Assembly: GCA_017963125.1 (NCBI GenBank)
Contig: JAGCUA010000030.1
Location: forward strand, 23,956 to 87,955
DNA from: a bacterium
GTDB lineage: Bacteria > UBP6 > UBA1177
DNA: 64,000 nucleotides
Direction: 5' to 3'
Below are positions 35,135 through 43,229 of the stretch, one piece after another (the first letter of the stretch is position 1; each line of letters opens with the position of its first letter). The notes beneath the pieces are model-generated. The model saw only the letters and a list, made by a program, of their open reading frames with translations, was not told where the DNA came from and made no database searches. The position numbers were made by a program, and so were the translations under genes.

Positions 35135-37476
35135 ATCTTTCCCCTCAGAAAATCTTCCACTGCATCAATAACGAACATATTATTTTTATATGCGAGCATA
35201 GCAGCTTCGGCACAGGCGTTTACGAGGTTCAGCCCCTTGATTTCGGCAAATCTTGCGAGCAGCCGGTTTTCCTCCTTGTCACTCGTTGCTACTGCGTAAT
35301 CAAAAGGGGAAAGCTCGATCTTAACCACTTCCGATTCGACTTTGTCCCCTCTCTGCGTTCTGAAAAGAGCCGTTGAATACTCCCCTTTTACAGTTCTAAG
35401 GCTCTCGAAAGCCTCTTTTTCAGCAGGACTCAGACCAAAATCTTCAGCTATCACCCGCTTCGCTTCTTCATCGTTGGCATGGCTTAAAAATATCGTTGTC
35501 GTCGTATTGATCTTGATTTTCGAAGATAGAGAAAACTCTTTGAAACTGAGGAAATTCTGCGTCACGGTCCAGACACCGGTGTTGTATTTTCTCGCCGTGG
35601 CGAAAAGTTCTTCGATCAGGTCGGCAAGACGCGGATCCTTGATAAGCTGAGCCGCTTCGTCAAACACTATGAAACTGTTCGTTATCTCGAAAGCGCTCCG
35701 CTTTGCCTCCTGAATGACGATGAAGGTCAGAAGTTCCTTCAGTTTTTCACTGAGCCCCGAGATCCCCTGCAAGTCGTAGATCACAAAAGGCTCTCCGCCG
35801 TAATCGACAGTTGATTTTCCGTTTATGATGCGCGACACCGGATCATCTAAAAAACCCCGCAGCAACCGGCGTATCATTTCGGCTTTCGTTGTGTCTTCGT
35901 CTTCAATAAAATCGACGAGATCTTCAAGAACGGGTTCGCTTTCGGCAGCATACATACTGCGTACAGCCTTTGAAACGATGTTTCTGAAAAGGTCGGCATT
36001 CATGTTCTTTTCACGGATTTCGAGAATGATATCGAGGATCGTGTTGAGAAAGTTGAGTGCCGAGCTGTTCCACTTCCCGCCGGTATACACTTTATCCCGC
36101 TTCGGAAAAGGGTTTATCACTATTTTTCCGCCCGGATCTATCGGAATGAAAACACCTCCGTAAAGTTTCACCATTTTCAGGTAACTCGAGTTTTCAGCCC
36201 CTGCGAAATCAACGATAAAGATCCTTCCCGGGAAATTTTTGTCAGATTTTATGTTCGGGAAAAAAGTATGTGCGATGAGAGTGTTTACAGTCACCGATTT
36301 TCCGCTTCCGGAACAACCGAAAATAGAGCCGTTTTTGTTGTTGCGCTTCGATGACCCTGCATCAAAACCGTATATTTCACCGAAACGGTTCCTTAAAAAA
36401 AGGGGAAATCTGCCGCCGAAGTCGCCGTGTCCGTGCTTTGCCGCAGGGATCATTTCTATAAAATTCGCACTCAGGACTCTGATTTGACGTTCCGAAAAGC
36501 TCATCTGCGAAGGAATCGACTTGAAAAATTCGAGATCGTGCCCCCAAGTCTCTTCTTCGAAAAAAAATCCGTAATTCTTCATAAGAAGGCAAAGCTCTTC
36601 CGCCTGTTTCTCAAGCAGCCTCTGGTCATGCTCCGAAACAACGATCTTCGCCGAAAGAAAGCCGATTTTGTACTTTGATACAGTCAGAAGATTCATCAGT
36701 TCGTCCGATTCCTTCGCGTTCTTTGCCGCTCCTCTGCCGCTTGTCGCGATGTAGAACCGCTCTTTAGCCTCGAGAGAAAGCAGCTCCCTCGACTGCGGAA
36801 GCACTGTGAAGGAAAGCGAAAAAGTGAAATTAGACGAAAAGTTGTCTATGAGACGCGAAACCATGAATGGATGAGTCTCTTTCGGCATGAATTTTAAAGA
36901 AAGGACTTTGCAGAAAACATCTCCAACTTTGAAATATTCAGGAGTTGCCGAGCACTGTTTCTGTATAAGCTCTTCGCGAACGCTCATTTCGGGATGGATA
37001 TTCATCTCTCCGCCGAAAGAAATCATTGCATAAAGGACTTCTTTTATCTCCTGCGTATCAAGGCGGCGGGTCTTCATTCCGAAACTCTGAACAAGATTTT
37101 TGTGATATGCGCTGTCAGGAGGTTCGACCGGGATTTCACTTTTCGGAAGATCACTTGAAACTGCAAAAAAATAACGGCTTTTTCTCACTCCTTTTCTGCA
37201 CAGAAAACCGAGTCTCTGCCTTATAACCGGTTCGTTTTCTGAAACGTAGCGCTCTTCGACAAGATCATCGCTGCCGCGGACGACTGCAAAAAATTCGACA
37301 GTTGTTCCCTCGCGGGCTTCACGCATGAAAAACGACTCAGCCGGATCAAGATCGGGCGAAAAAAAGTAGCAGTCCGCTCCGTCTGTCTCCCAAAGTGAAA
37401 ATCGCTGCATTGAAGAAGTAAGGATAAAGTCATCTTCAATGGCAGCTACTTTGAGCATATCAAAAATACTTTTCAT
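35131..37476 (-). CDS. traC: VirB4/TraC-type T4SS ATPase
   Basis: A 781-aa ATPase without a membrane helix. Walker A is GCSGSGKSVTVN (about 387) and Walker B region FIVFDEAAQLIKD (about 600), followed by the VirB4-type TARKYNTGVWTVTQNF and IFLSH. The N-terminal half, with a beta/alpha domain and VISRLID-like helices, matches TraC_F/VirB4. These hexameric enzymes power pilus biogenesis and secretion, and are the most conserved part of any T4SS; this makes the identification of the operon secure. It overlaps the small TraL-like gene by 4 bases. Confidence 0.93.
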   Translation of the reverse strand: MKSIFDMLKVAAIEDDFILTSSMQRFSLWETDGADCYFFSPDLDPAESFFMREAREGTTVEFFAVVRGSDDLVEERYVSENEPVIRQRLGFLCRKGVRKSRYFFAVSSDLPKSEIPVEPPDSAYHKNLVQSFGMKTRRLDTQEIKEVLYAMISFGGEMNIHPEMSVREELIQKQCSATPEYFKVGDVFCKVLSLKFMPKETHPFMVSRLIDNFSSNFTFSLSFTVLPQSRELLSLEAKERFYIATSGRGAAKNAKESDELMNLLTVSKYKIGFLSAKIVVSEHDQRLLEKQAEELCLLMKNYGFFFEEETWGHDLEFFKSIPSQMSFSERQIRVLSANFIEMIPAAKHGHGDFGGRFPLFLRNRFGEIYGFDAGSSKRNNKNGSIFGCSGSGKSVTVNTLIAHTFFPNIKSDKNFPGRIFIVDFAGAENSSYLKMVKLYGGVFIPIDPGGKIVINPFPKRDKVYTGGKWNSSALNFLNTILDIILEIREKNMNADLFRNIVSKAVRSMYAAESEPVLEDLVDFIEDEDTTKAEMIRRLLRGFLDDPVSRIINGKSTVDYGGEPFVIYDLQGISGLSEKLKELLTFIVIQEAKRSAFEITNSFIVFDEAAQLIKDPRLADLIEELFATARKYNTGVWTVTQNFLSFKEFSLSSKIKINTTTTIFLSHANDEEAKRVIAEDFGLSPAEKEAFESLRTVKGEYSTALFRTQRGDKVESEVVKIELSPFDYAVATSDKEENRLLARFAEIKGLNLVNACAEAAMLAYKNNMFVIDAVEDFLRGKI

Positions 37477-37745
37477 TTTTTCTCCCCGACTATGTCTTTA
37501 TGCTGGCGGCAGTAGAAGACTTCTCCTCCGCTGAACATCCTGAGGACGAAAATCCACCACTCGGATGAGCCCGAAAAAACTTTTTCGCGTATAAAGAAAG
37601 TCGCGGCAAAAATCACGGCAGGAAGAAAGACAAGGAGAAGAATGCTTTTCAGAACAGCACCGAAAAAGAAAAAGAGAGTCATCAATGCTGCCTGCCCCTT
37701 GTCAACAAAGTTCTGTTTTGTTCCCAAGATCCCGAAAACTTTCAT
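37473..37745 (-). CDS. TraL/VirB3-like small membrane protein
   Basis: A 90-aa protein with a central long hydrophobic segment or hairpin (ALMTLFFFFGAVLKSILLLVFLPAV, read in parts) and a charged end. VirB3/TraL proteins of this size sit between the pilin and VirB4 genes, just as here. I use ATG 37745, which overlaps the pilin-like gene stop (ATGA), as do other junctions in this operon; an ATG two codons upstream is possible. Family identity is from size, topology and order only. Confidence 0.65.
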   Translation of the reverse strand: MKVFGILGTKQNFVDKGQAALMTLFFFFGAVLKSILLLVFLPAVIFAATFFIREKVFSGSSEWWIFVLRMFSGGEVFYCRQHKDIVGEKK

Positions 37746-38050
37746 ATCCATCCCGCGATAATGCTTAAAATCGTCGAAAACGCGGCAAGTCCCGCACCGG
37801 CGCCGAGAATTTTGAGTGCATCCGACCAGATGTTCTGATCTTTATTGATATACCTGAAAAGAAGCGAGACTATCGCCCCGCCGAGCCCGCCGTAGATCCC
37901 GATGTATCTCGCGACGTCGAAAACCGTGTCGGCCATCTCCTGAAATTTAGACTTGATCCCGCTCGTATCCGCAGCAGCAAACAAAAAATCAGGAAAAGCC
38001 AACAACAAAATCACAAAAACAGCATAAACACACAATTTAAATTTCTTCAA
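37742..38050 (-). CDS. VirB2/TraA-like pilin candidate
   Basis: A 102-aa protein with an N-terminal signal segment (KLCVYAVFVILLLAFP, cleavage after FAA), then two hydrophobic helices separated by a short charged loop: VARYIGIYGGLGGAIVSLLF and ILGAGAGLAAFSTILSIIAGWI, with a loop RYINKDQN between. This is the layout of VirB2/TrbC pilins. Start is TTG 38050 with AGAGGTGA upstream. A TTG at 38065 would add residues before the charged signal start and is less likely. It is the first gene of the nine-gene operon. Confidence 0.72.
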   Translation of the reverse strand: MKKFKLCVYAVFVILLLAFPDFLFAAADTSGIKSKFQEMADTVFDVARYIGIYGGLGGAIVSLLFRYINKDQNIWSDALKILGAGAGLAAFSTILSIIAGWI

Positions 38051-38094
38051 GATATCACCTCTCAAATATCAAGATTAGCAAATTATCAAATTTT

Positions 38095-38122
38095 AATTTA
38101 CTTAAAAAATGTATTTTTTCAA
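38095..38122 (-). promoter_or_regulatory. Candidate promoter of the T4SS-like operon
   Basis: Read leftward: TTGAAA, 16 bases, TAAATT. It is about 45 bases before the pilin-like TTG. The area is very A/T-rich, so the exact boxes are uncertain. Confidence 0.4.
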
Positions 38123-38158
38123 CATTTTTATTCATAATTAGAGAGAATTTTTCAAAAC

Positions 38159-38177
38159 ATCGCGCAATTATTGCGAT
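38159..38177. promoter_or_regulatory. Palindromic operator candidate between T4SS operon and XRE gene
   Basis: A perfect palindrome CGCAATTATTGCG (38163-38175) lies within a staggered outer pair ATCGC/GCGAT. It stands in the 273-bp divergent intergenic region, between the leftward and rightward promoters. The half-site ATCGCAA recurs at 38942-38948, just after the XRE gene. It is a natural binding site candidate for the XRE-family protein encoded next door. Confidence 0.55.
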
Positions 38178-38236
38178 TTTTTATCAAAATAAATTTACAG
38201 CATCGAAAAATATTTTCCTGTATTTCAGCTATTTTA

Positions 38237-38265
38237 TTGACTTTAAATTTTTAATAACATACATT
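38237..38265 (+). promoter_or_regulatory. Promoter of the XRE/S24 regulator gene
   Basis: TTGACT, 17 bases, TACATT. It lies about 58 bases before the GTG start. The remaining intergenic bases are A/T-rich without other recognisable features. Confidence 0.65.
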
Positions 38266-38323
38266 TAAAATCGATTTTTTTTATTTACAGATCTTTTTAA
38301 GTGATCCGGAATCGGGGGTATCT

Positions 38324-38917
38324 GTGACAAACATTGCAGAAAGGCTTAAAACCTTACGCTTGACGCTTCAGTTGAATCAGAAAGAGATGGCTGAAACCAT
38401 CGGATTTTCACAGTCGTATCTCTGCGGGATCGAAAACGGGCTGAAAACACCGAACACCGACTTTATTATAGCTCTTTCAGCCAAATTCGGCATCAGCGTC
38501 ACATGGCTTCTAAACGGCTTCGGCCCGATGTTTTCAGGCAGCGGCGAAAAAGACATGAAATATTTTATCCGTGAAAAAAGCCCGCTCTACATTTCTTCCG
38601 AGGCCCTCGGCAAGATAGCCGGCGGGATCGAAAACGGAAAAATGTTTTTCTTCGAAGTCGAGAGCGACAATATGGAACCGGCATTTCTGAAAGGAGACAA
38701 AGCGGTTATAGACTCATCGGACAAAGAACTTCAGGATTGCGGGGTTTACCTATTCGACATAAATTCAAGAAAAACGATCAAACGCTGCTTCAAAACCGGC
38801 AACTGGGGTTTTAAACTGACAAACGATAAACCCGTGACAAAAAACAACGACATTTTTTTCGACAGTTCGATGGAATGTCTCGGACGCGTCGTATGGATAA
38901 TACGGGAGATAAAATGA
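38324..38917 (+). CDS. XRE-family regulator with S24/LexA-like domain lacking the Ser
   Basis: A 197-aa protein with an N-terminal HTH_3 domain (about 5-62: LNQKEMAETIGFSQSYLCGIENG) and a C-terminal S24/peptidase-like domain (about 105-195). The usual catalytic motif SDSMEP or GDSMEP reads SDNMEP, so the nucleophilic Ser is Asn; the later Lys (KTIKRC) is kept. Phage CI and LexA-like repressors self-cleave through this Ser-Lys pair. Here cleavage should be impossible, so control must be by other means. The start is GTG with GGGGG about 8 bases upstream. It is divergent from the T4SS-like operon and is the likely repressor or activator of it. Confidence 0.85.
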   Translation: MTNIAERLKTLRLTLQLNQKEMAETIGFSQSYLCGIENGLKTPNTDFIIALSAKFGISVTWLLNGFGPMFSGSGEKDMKYFIREKSPLYISSEALGKIAGGIENGKMFFFEVESDNMEPAFLKGDKAVIDSSDKELQDCGVYLFDINSRKTIKRCFKTGNWGFKLTNDKPVTKNNDIFFDSSMECLGRVVWIIREIK

Positions 38918-38929
38918 GAACAACAAGAA

Positions 38930-38952
38930 CGATTTGAAATAATCGCAAATCG
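38930..38952 (+). repeat. Inverted repeat after the XRE gene
   Basis: CGATTTG and CAAATCG form perfect 7-base arms around a 9-base centre. Inside it is ATCGCAA, the half-site also seen at the divergent-region palindrome. It may be a second operator or a weak terminator; there is no T tract after it. Confidence 0.45.
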
Positions 38953-39002
38953 GTGCATAATCCCGCGTCTGTTGCGAATGACGATCGAACCCGGAGTTTT
39001 TC

Positions 39003-39926
39003 ATGCTTGCAGTCATCATAAATCCCAAATCGGGCAAAAAACACCTGAAGTTACAGCGGCAGTATCTCCTGCGTCAGCTTGAAGAACACAGTATAGCTTT
39101 CACATCCAAAGATACCGAGTACAAAGGCCACGCCACGGAAATCGCGCGGGATTTTGTAGAATCAGGATATGATCAGATTATGGTCTGGGGCGGCGACGGA
39201 ACTCTCAGCGAGACTGTGAACGGCATAATGACGGCAAAAATTCCCGAAGAGAAGCGGAAAAACATTCAGCTCGGCCTCATTCCACGTGGCACTGGCAACG
39301 ATTTCGGGCGTTTCTGGGGTCTGACTAAAAACTACAAACGCTCGCTCGAAATATTTTTTGCCGGCAAGCCTCAGCCTCTGGATGTAGGATGTCTCACCTA
39401 CTTCAGCAACGGCGAGGAACGGCACAGACACTTCATCAATTCTATCGGCTACGGCGTCGATCCGCTGACATGCGTCTATGCCGACAAGCTGAAACCATTT
39501 ATAGGCTCGCATCATCTCAACTATCTTTTCGGACTGATCGCGGCACTTTTCAAACAAAAACCTGTTCCTGTCACACTGAAAGTTGACGGAACCGAGTGCT
39601 TCATGGCGGGACTTTTCACGATGAATGTCGGAAACGGACCTTATTCCGGCGGCGGGATCCGCCAGAACCCGGACGCAGACCCGCGGGACGGCATTTTCAA
39701 TGCGATGTTTGTCGAAAAACCGACTCTGAAACAGCTTTTCAAGGCGCTTCCGAATCTGTTTAACGGTCATCTCACCGACGTACCCGTCATCCACACGATA
39801 AAAGGCAGAGAAATAGAGATCGAAACTGAACAAAATGTTATTGTCGAAACTGACGGAATCTTAATGAATTATGAAGGGAACGGACGCCTGAACTGCATCC
39901 ATCACGCGATAAATTTTATTATTTGA
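39003..39926 (+). CDS. Diacylglycerol kinase-family lipid kinase
   Basis: A 307-aa protein with the DAGK catalytic signature: VIINPKSGKK at the N-end, GGDGTLSETVNG (about 62-73), LGLIPRGTGNDFGR, then MNVGNGPYSGGG and DPRDGIFN. This is the YegS/DgkB-type fold that phosphorylates diacylglycerol or similar lipids; the exact substrate cannot be told from sequence. It lies after the XRE gene and runs convergent with hutH, overlapping its 3' end by 8 bases (39919-39926). Confidence 0.9.
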   Translation: MLAVIINPKSGKKHLKLQRQYLLRQLEEHSIAFTSKDTEYKGHATEIARDFVESGYDQIMVWGGDGTLSETVNGIMTAKIPEEKRKNIQLGLIPRGTGNDFGRFWGLTKNYKRSLEIFFAGKPQPLDVGCLTYFSNGEERHRHFINSIGYGVDPLTCVYADKLKPFIGSHHLNYLFGLIAALFKQKPVPVTLKVDGTECFMAGLFTMNVGNGPYSGGGIRQNPDADPRDGIFNAMFVEKPTLKQLFKALPNLFNGHLTDVPVIHTIKGREIEIETEQNVIVETDGILMNYEGNGRLNCIHHAINFII

Positions 39927-41445
39927 GAGCGCCGACAGCCTTTTCAGCCGTTTTTACGATCTCGTATTCTTTCTTGAGAACGTTCATGAACATCGGGTGA
40001 AGGAATGCGTCGTTTTCCATGAAGGGAACGTCCTTGCGGATGAGTTTGTAAACCGGTTCGATGCCTGCGCCTGCCTTCATCGGTTTTCTGAAATCGATCG
40101 CCTGCATTGCGGTAAGAAGCTCGATACAGATGATCTTTACGGTATTTTCAACAACTGCCGTGCACTTTCTTGCAGCGGTCGTTCCCATGCTGACGTGGTC
40201 TTCCTTTCCTGCCGAAGTCGGGATCGAATCGACTGTTGCCGGGAAAGACTGAGTTTTGTTCTCGCTGGCAAGGCTTGCTGCCGCGACGTGAGCGATCATG
40301 AAGCCGCTGTTGAGACCTTTGTTTTTAACCAAAAATGCCGGAGCCTGATTGAAAACCGGGTTGATGAGTTGCTCGATTCTTCTTTCGGAGATGCTTCCGA
40401 GCTCGGAGACAGCCGCGGTGAGGTAGTCCATAACAAGTCCGATCGGCTCGCCGTGGAAATTTCCTGCCGAAATAGTCTCTTTCTCGTCTGGGAAAATAAG
40501 CGGGTTGTCGGTTGATGAATTGAGCTCTGTCGTGATGACTTTCTCAACGTGGCGAAGTGCGTCTCTGACTGCGCCGTGAACCTGCGGAGCGCAGCGGAGG
40601 CTGTATGCATCCTGAACTTTCGGGCAGTTGCGGTGGCTCTCACGGATCTCCGATTTTGCTATAAGTTTGAGAACGTTCTCGGAAACTTCCGCCTGTCCGG
40701 GGTGAGCTCTGACGATATTTACTTTCTGGTCGAAAGCGCGGTCTGTTCCCATGATGCCTTCGATCGTCGAAGTGAGCGCGATATCTGCAAGTTTAAGAAG
40801 GTTGTGGACTCTGTGGACTGCGAGTGCGCCGAGAGCCGTCATGACCTGCGTTCCGTTGATGAGAGCAAGTCCTTCTTTCGCCTTGAGGGTGATGGGTTTG
40901 ATCTTTTTCGCTTTGAAAACTTCGGCTGTATCGACCATTTTTCCGTCGTCAGTCATTACGAAACCTTCTCCGCAGAGAACGATCGCGAGATGAGCCAGAG
41001 GAGCAAGGTCGCCGCTTGCGCCGACACTGCCCTGCGACGGGATAAAAGGAATTATGTCTTTGTTGAGGAGTTCAAGAAGTTTGTCAAAAGTTTCAAGTGA
41101 AATTCCGCTGAAACCTTTCGCAAGAACGTTTGCGCGAAGAAGCATGATCGCTCTGACAGTCTCTTTGTTGAAAGGTGCGCCGACACCGATCGCGTGGCTG
41201 CGGATGAGGTTGATCTGAAGAGTTTCGAGGTCTTTGTGCTCGACTTTGACATCGCTCAGAATGCCGAAACCGGTGTTGATTCCGTATACCGCCTTGTCAT
41301 TTTTAAGAATCGAATCGACAAATTTGCGGCATTTTGCCATTTTAGCACGCGTCTTCTCGTTGATTGCGACTTCAGCCTGACCTTTAGCAACTAAAACGAC
41401 ATCATCGATAGTGAGATTTTCACCGTTAAGAAAAACTTTTTTCAT
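39919..41445 (-). CDS. hutH: Histidine ammonia-lyase
   Basis: This 508-aa enzyme has the MIO-forming triad in GSVGASGDLAPLAHLAI (about 142), and family motifs YGINTGFG, NGTQVMTALGAL, QDAYSLRC, STDNPL, SAGNFHGEP and DHVSMGTTAARKC. It removes ammonia from L-histidine to give urocanate, the first step of histidine breakdown. Length is normal. It begins at ATG 41445 with AGGGGGAAATT before it. hutI is elsewhere in the window (17933), so the pathway is not an operon here. Confidence 0.97.
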   Translation of the reverse strand: MKKVFLNGENLTIDDVVLVAKGQAEVAINEKTRAKMAKCRKFVDSILKNDKAVYGINTGFGILSDVKVEHKDLETLQINLIRSHAIGVGAPFNKETVRAIMLLRANVLAKGFSGISLETFDKLLELLNKDIIPFIPSQGSVGASGDLAPLAHLAIVLCGEGFVMTDDGKMVDTAEVFKAKKIKPITLKAKEGLALINGTQVMTALGALAVHRVHNLLKLADIALTSTIEGIMGTDRAFDQKVNIVRAHPGQAEVSENVLKLIAKSEIRESHRNCPKVQDAYSLRCAPQVHGAVRDALRHVEKVITTELNSSTDNPLIFPDEKETISAGNFHGEPIGLVMDYLTAAVSELGSISERRIEQLINPVFNQAPAFLVKNKGLNSGFMIAHVAAASLASENKTQSFPATVDSIPTSAGKEDHVSMGTTAARKCTAVVENTVKIICIELLTAMQAIDFRKPMKAGAGIEPVYKLIRKDVPFMENDAFLHPMFMNVLKKEYEIVKTAEKAVGALK

Positions 41446-41486
41446 AATTTCCCCCTATTCAAATTTATAAAAACATAAAACAGCCG

Positions 41487-41495
41487 CTTATAGCA
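41487..41495 (-). promoter_or_regulatory. Extended -10 of hutH
   Basis: Read leftward: TGCTATAAG, an extended -10 about 42 bases before the hutH ATG. No good -35 is visible. The 41446-41604 gap also contains the region in front of the rightward DUF58 gene, with no clear promoter there. Confidence 0.5.
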
Positions 41496-41604
41496 CAAAA
41501 AACGGAAAAAAGAATTTTAAAAAGATTTTTTGCCGAATTTTGAAATAAATTTAATATCTGCGCTGTTTTTTGGTCGTTTTTTTGTCTGTTTTGCGGGAAT
41601 TGCG

Positions 41605-42468
41605 ATGCTGAATGAGGAATTGCTCAAAAAAATCAGATACATAGAGTTGAATGTAAAAAAGAAGGTCGACAGCTGCTTCCAAGGTTCGTACCACACTTTG
41701 TTCAAAGGTCACGGTCTGGAGTTTCAGGAAGTGCGCGAATACACCGAAAACGACGACGCGCGTCTTATCGACTGGAACGTCACTGCGAGAACAGGGAAGC
41801 CTTTCGTCAAACTTTATCAGGAAGAACGAGAACTTACCGTTCTGGTTGTCGCAGATATTTCGGGTTCGAGCATCTACGGTCAGAACGAAGGGATCCGTGA
41901 TGCGATGACGACGATAGCGGCGGCACTAACTTTCAGCGCGATAAAAAATTCGGATAAAGTCGGACTTCTTCTTTTTTCGGACAAAGTCGAAGAGTACATT
42001 CCGCCGAGAAAAGGCAAGAACCATCTTCTGACCGTTATCCGCTCGCTGCTAACCGCCGAACCGACGGGGCGCGGGACTGATCCAGACGCGGCTTTTACGT
42101 TTCTCAACAAAATGATGAAGCGAAAAGCTCTCGTTTTTTTTCTTTCCGACATGCTTTTCGACAAACTGCCAGATTCGATCAAAACGACAGCGTCAAAACA
42201 CGAGATCGTTTCGGTCGGACTTGTCGATGATATGCTTTTTTCTCAATTTACCGACGGCGCAGTCAGAACAGTTGATCCAGAAAACGGAGAAACGGAGCTG
42301 CTTGATTTCACAAATGCATCCCGCATCGGTGAAGAACGTTTCATCGCCGAAAAAAAAGGTGAATTCGACCGTCTCGGGATCTCATCGATGTGGATCCGAA
42401 ACCGAGAAAACTATATGGACGACCTTGTCAACGAATTCCAAAAACTGAACAGGATCAAAAAAAGATAA
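41605..42468 (+). CDS. DUF58 protein (soluble type)
   Basis: A 287-aa cytosolic DUF58 protein: LFKGHGLEFQEVREYTENDDARLIDW is the classical motif (about 38-63, read in parts). A vWA-like domain follows with VVADISGSS (MIDAS-like DxSxS), LLLFSDKVEEY and VFFLSDMLFD. ATG 41605 with CGGGA upstream is used; the frame extends back through a hydrophobic stretch that could be a membrane segment, but no ribosome-binding site supports it. In many genomes this class follows a MoxR ATPase; here it stands alone between hutH and the tetR-RND operon. Confidence 0.85.
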   Translation: MLNEELLKKIRYIELNVKKKVDSCFQGSYHTLFKGHGLEFQEVREYTENDDARLIDWNVTARTGKPFVKLYQEERELTVLVVADISGSSIYGQNEGIRDAMTTIAAALTFSAIKNSDKVGLLLFSDKVEEYIPPRKGKNHLLTVIRSLLTAEPTGRGTDPDAAFTFLNKMMKRKALVFFLSDMLFDKLPDSIKTTASKHEIVSVGLVDDMLFSQFTDGAVRTVDPENGETELLDFTNASRIGEERFIAEKKGEFDRLGISSMWIRNRENYMDDLVNEFQKLNRIKKR

Positions 42469-42536
42469 TCTGTCGTCAAATTAACCAATAAAATCAGCAC
42501 TAAAAAACACCAACGGAAAAATTCTCACTTTTTATC

Positions 42537-42564
42537 TTGACAAATGACTTACCAGTATTAAAAA
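42537..42564 (+). promoter_or_regulatory. Promoter of the tetR-RND operon
   Basis: TTGACA, 16 bases, TAAAAA (a TTAAAA alternative with 15 spacing overlaps). It stands just before the inverted repeat at 42576. Confidence 0.55.
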
Positions 42565-42575
42565 GCGGAACCAGC

Positions 42576-42596
42576 GAGTTTCATTTTACGAAACTC
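42576..42596. promoter_or_regulatory. TetR operator candidate
   Basis: GAGTTTC and GAAACTC are perfect 7-base arms around ATTTTAC. The site lies between the promoter and the tetR start, 27 bases before the ATG, as expected for autorepression of the efflux operon. Confidence 0.7.
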
Positions 42597-42622
42597 AAGC
42601 GTTTTGAAATGAGAGGTTTGAT

Positions 42623-43213
42623 ATGTTTTTCAAAATGACAAAAAACCAGATCGAGCGGAAGCTCAAAATATTGAAAGCGGCAGTCCAGAGTTTCGCCGCG
42701 TCGGGTTTCCACATTTCCGATATCGACAAAATCGCTAAGAATGCCGGCGTCGGAAAAGGAACGCTCTACCGCTATTTCCAGAATAAGGAAGATCTCTTTT
42801 TCGAGTCTGTGAAATACTGCATGGACGAGATGTACAACGAAATCGGCAGGAAACTTGAAAACGTCGGTTACAACGACTTTGTCGGCGTTCTTTTCGACGC
42901 TCACATGGACTACTACCGCGAGCACAAAGACACATATCTTCTTGTTGCAAACGCAATTATCCAGATGCCCGAAACTTCGGTCGATTTCTTCCACGAACTG
43001 CACAAGGAAAAAATGAAAGTCATCCTCGGCAAACTTGAAAACGGTGTCAAGGAAGGCGCTGTGAAAGATGTCGATCTCGAAATTCTCGTAAAAATGCTGA
43101 ACGTCCTTTCGCAGCTTTTCTGTCTGACAAAGGATATCGCGCCAGAAACCGACGACTACGAGCGCGTAAAAAAGACTTTTGTGAATGTTTTCAACTATGG
43201 ACTTTTAAAATAG
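42623..43213 (+). CDS. TetR-family regulator of the efflux operon
   Basis: A 196-aa protein. The N-terminal helix-turn-helix is canonical (ILKAAVQSFAASGFHISDIDKIAKNAGVGKGTLYRYFQNKEDLF, read in parts, about 14-58), followed by an all-helical ligand domain with no recognisable ligand signature. ATG 42623 has GAGAGG upstream. It leads the rightward cluster of adaptor, RND pump, PII-like and TolC genes, with 16 bases to the adaptor. It probably represses itself and the pump through the inverted repeat at 42576. Confidence 0.9.
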   Translation: MFFKMTKNQIERKLKILKAAVQSFAASGFHISDIDKIAKNAGVGKGTLYRYFQNKEDLFFESVKYCMDEMYNEIGRKLENVGYNDFVGVLFDAHMDYYREHKDTYLLVANAIIQMPETSVDFFHELHKEKMKVILGKLENGVKEGAVKDVDLEILVKMLNVLSQLFCLTKDIAPETDDYERVKKTFVNVFNYGLLK

Positions 43214-43229
43214 TAATTGAGAGGTTGTT

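Noticed and set aside
26021..38050. A complete conjugative element
   Set aside because: No relaxase, coupling protein, VirB11, mating-pair genes, integrase or att-like repeats are visible, and flanks are ordinary chromosomal genes.
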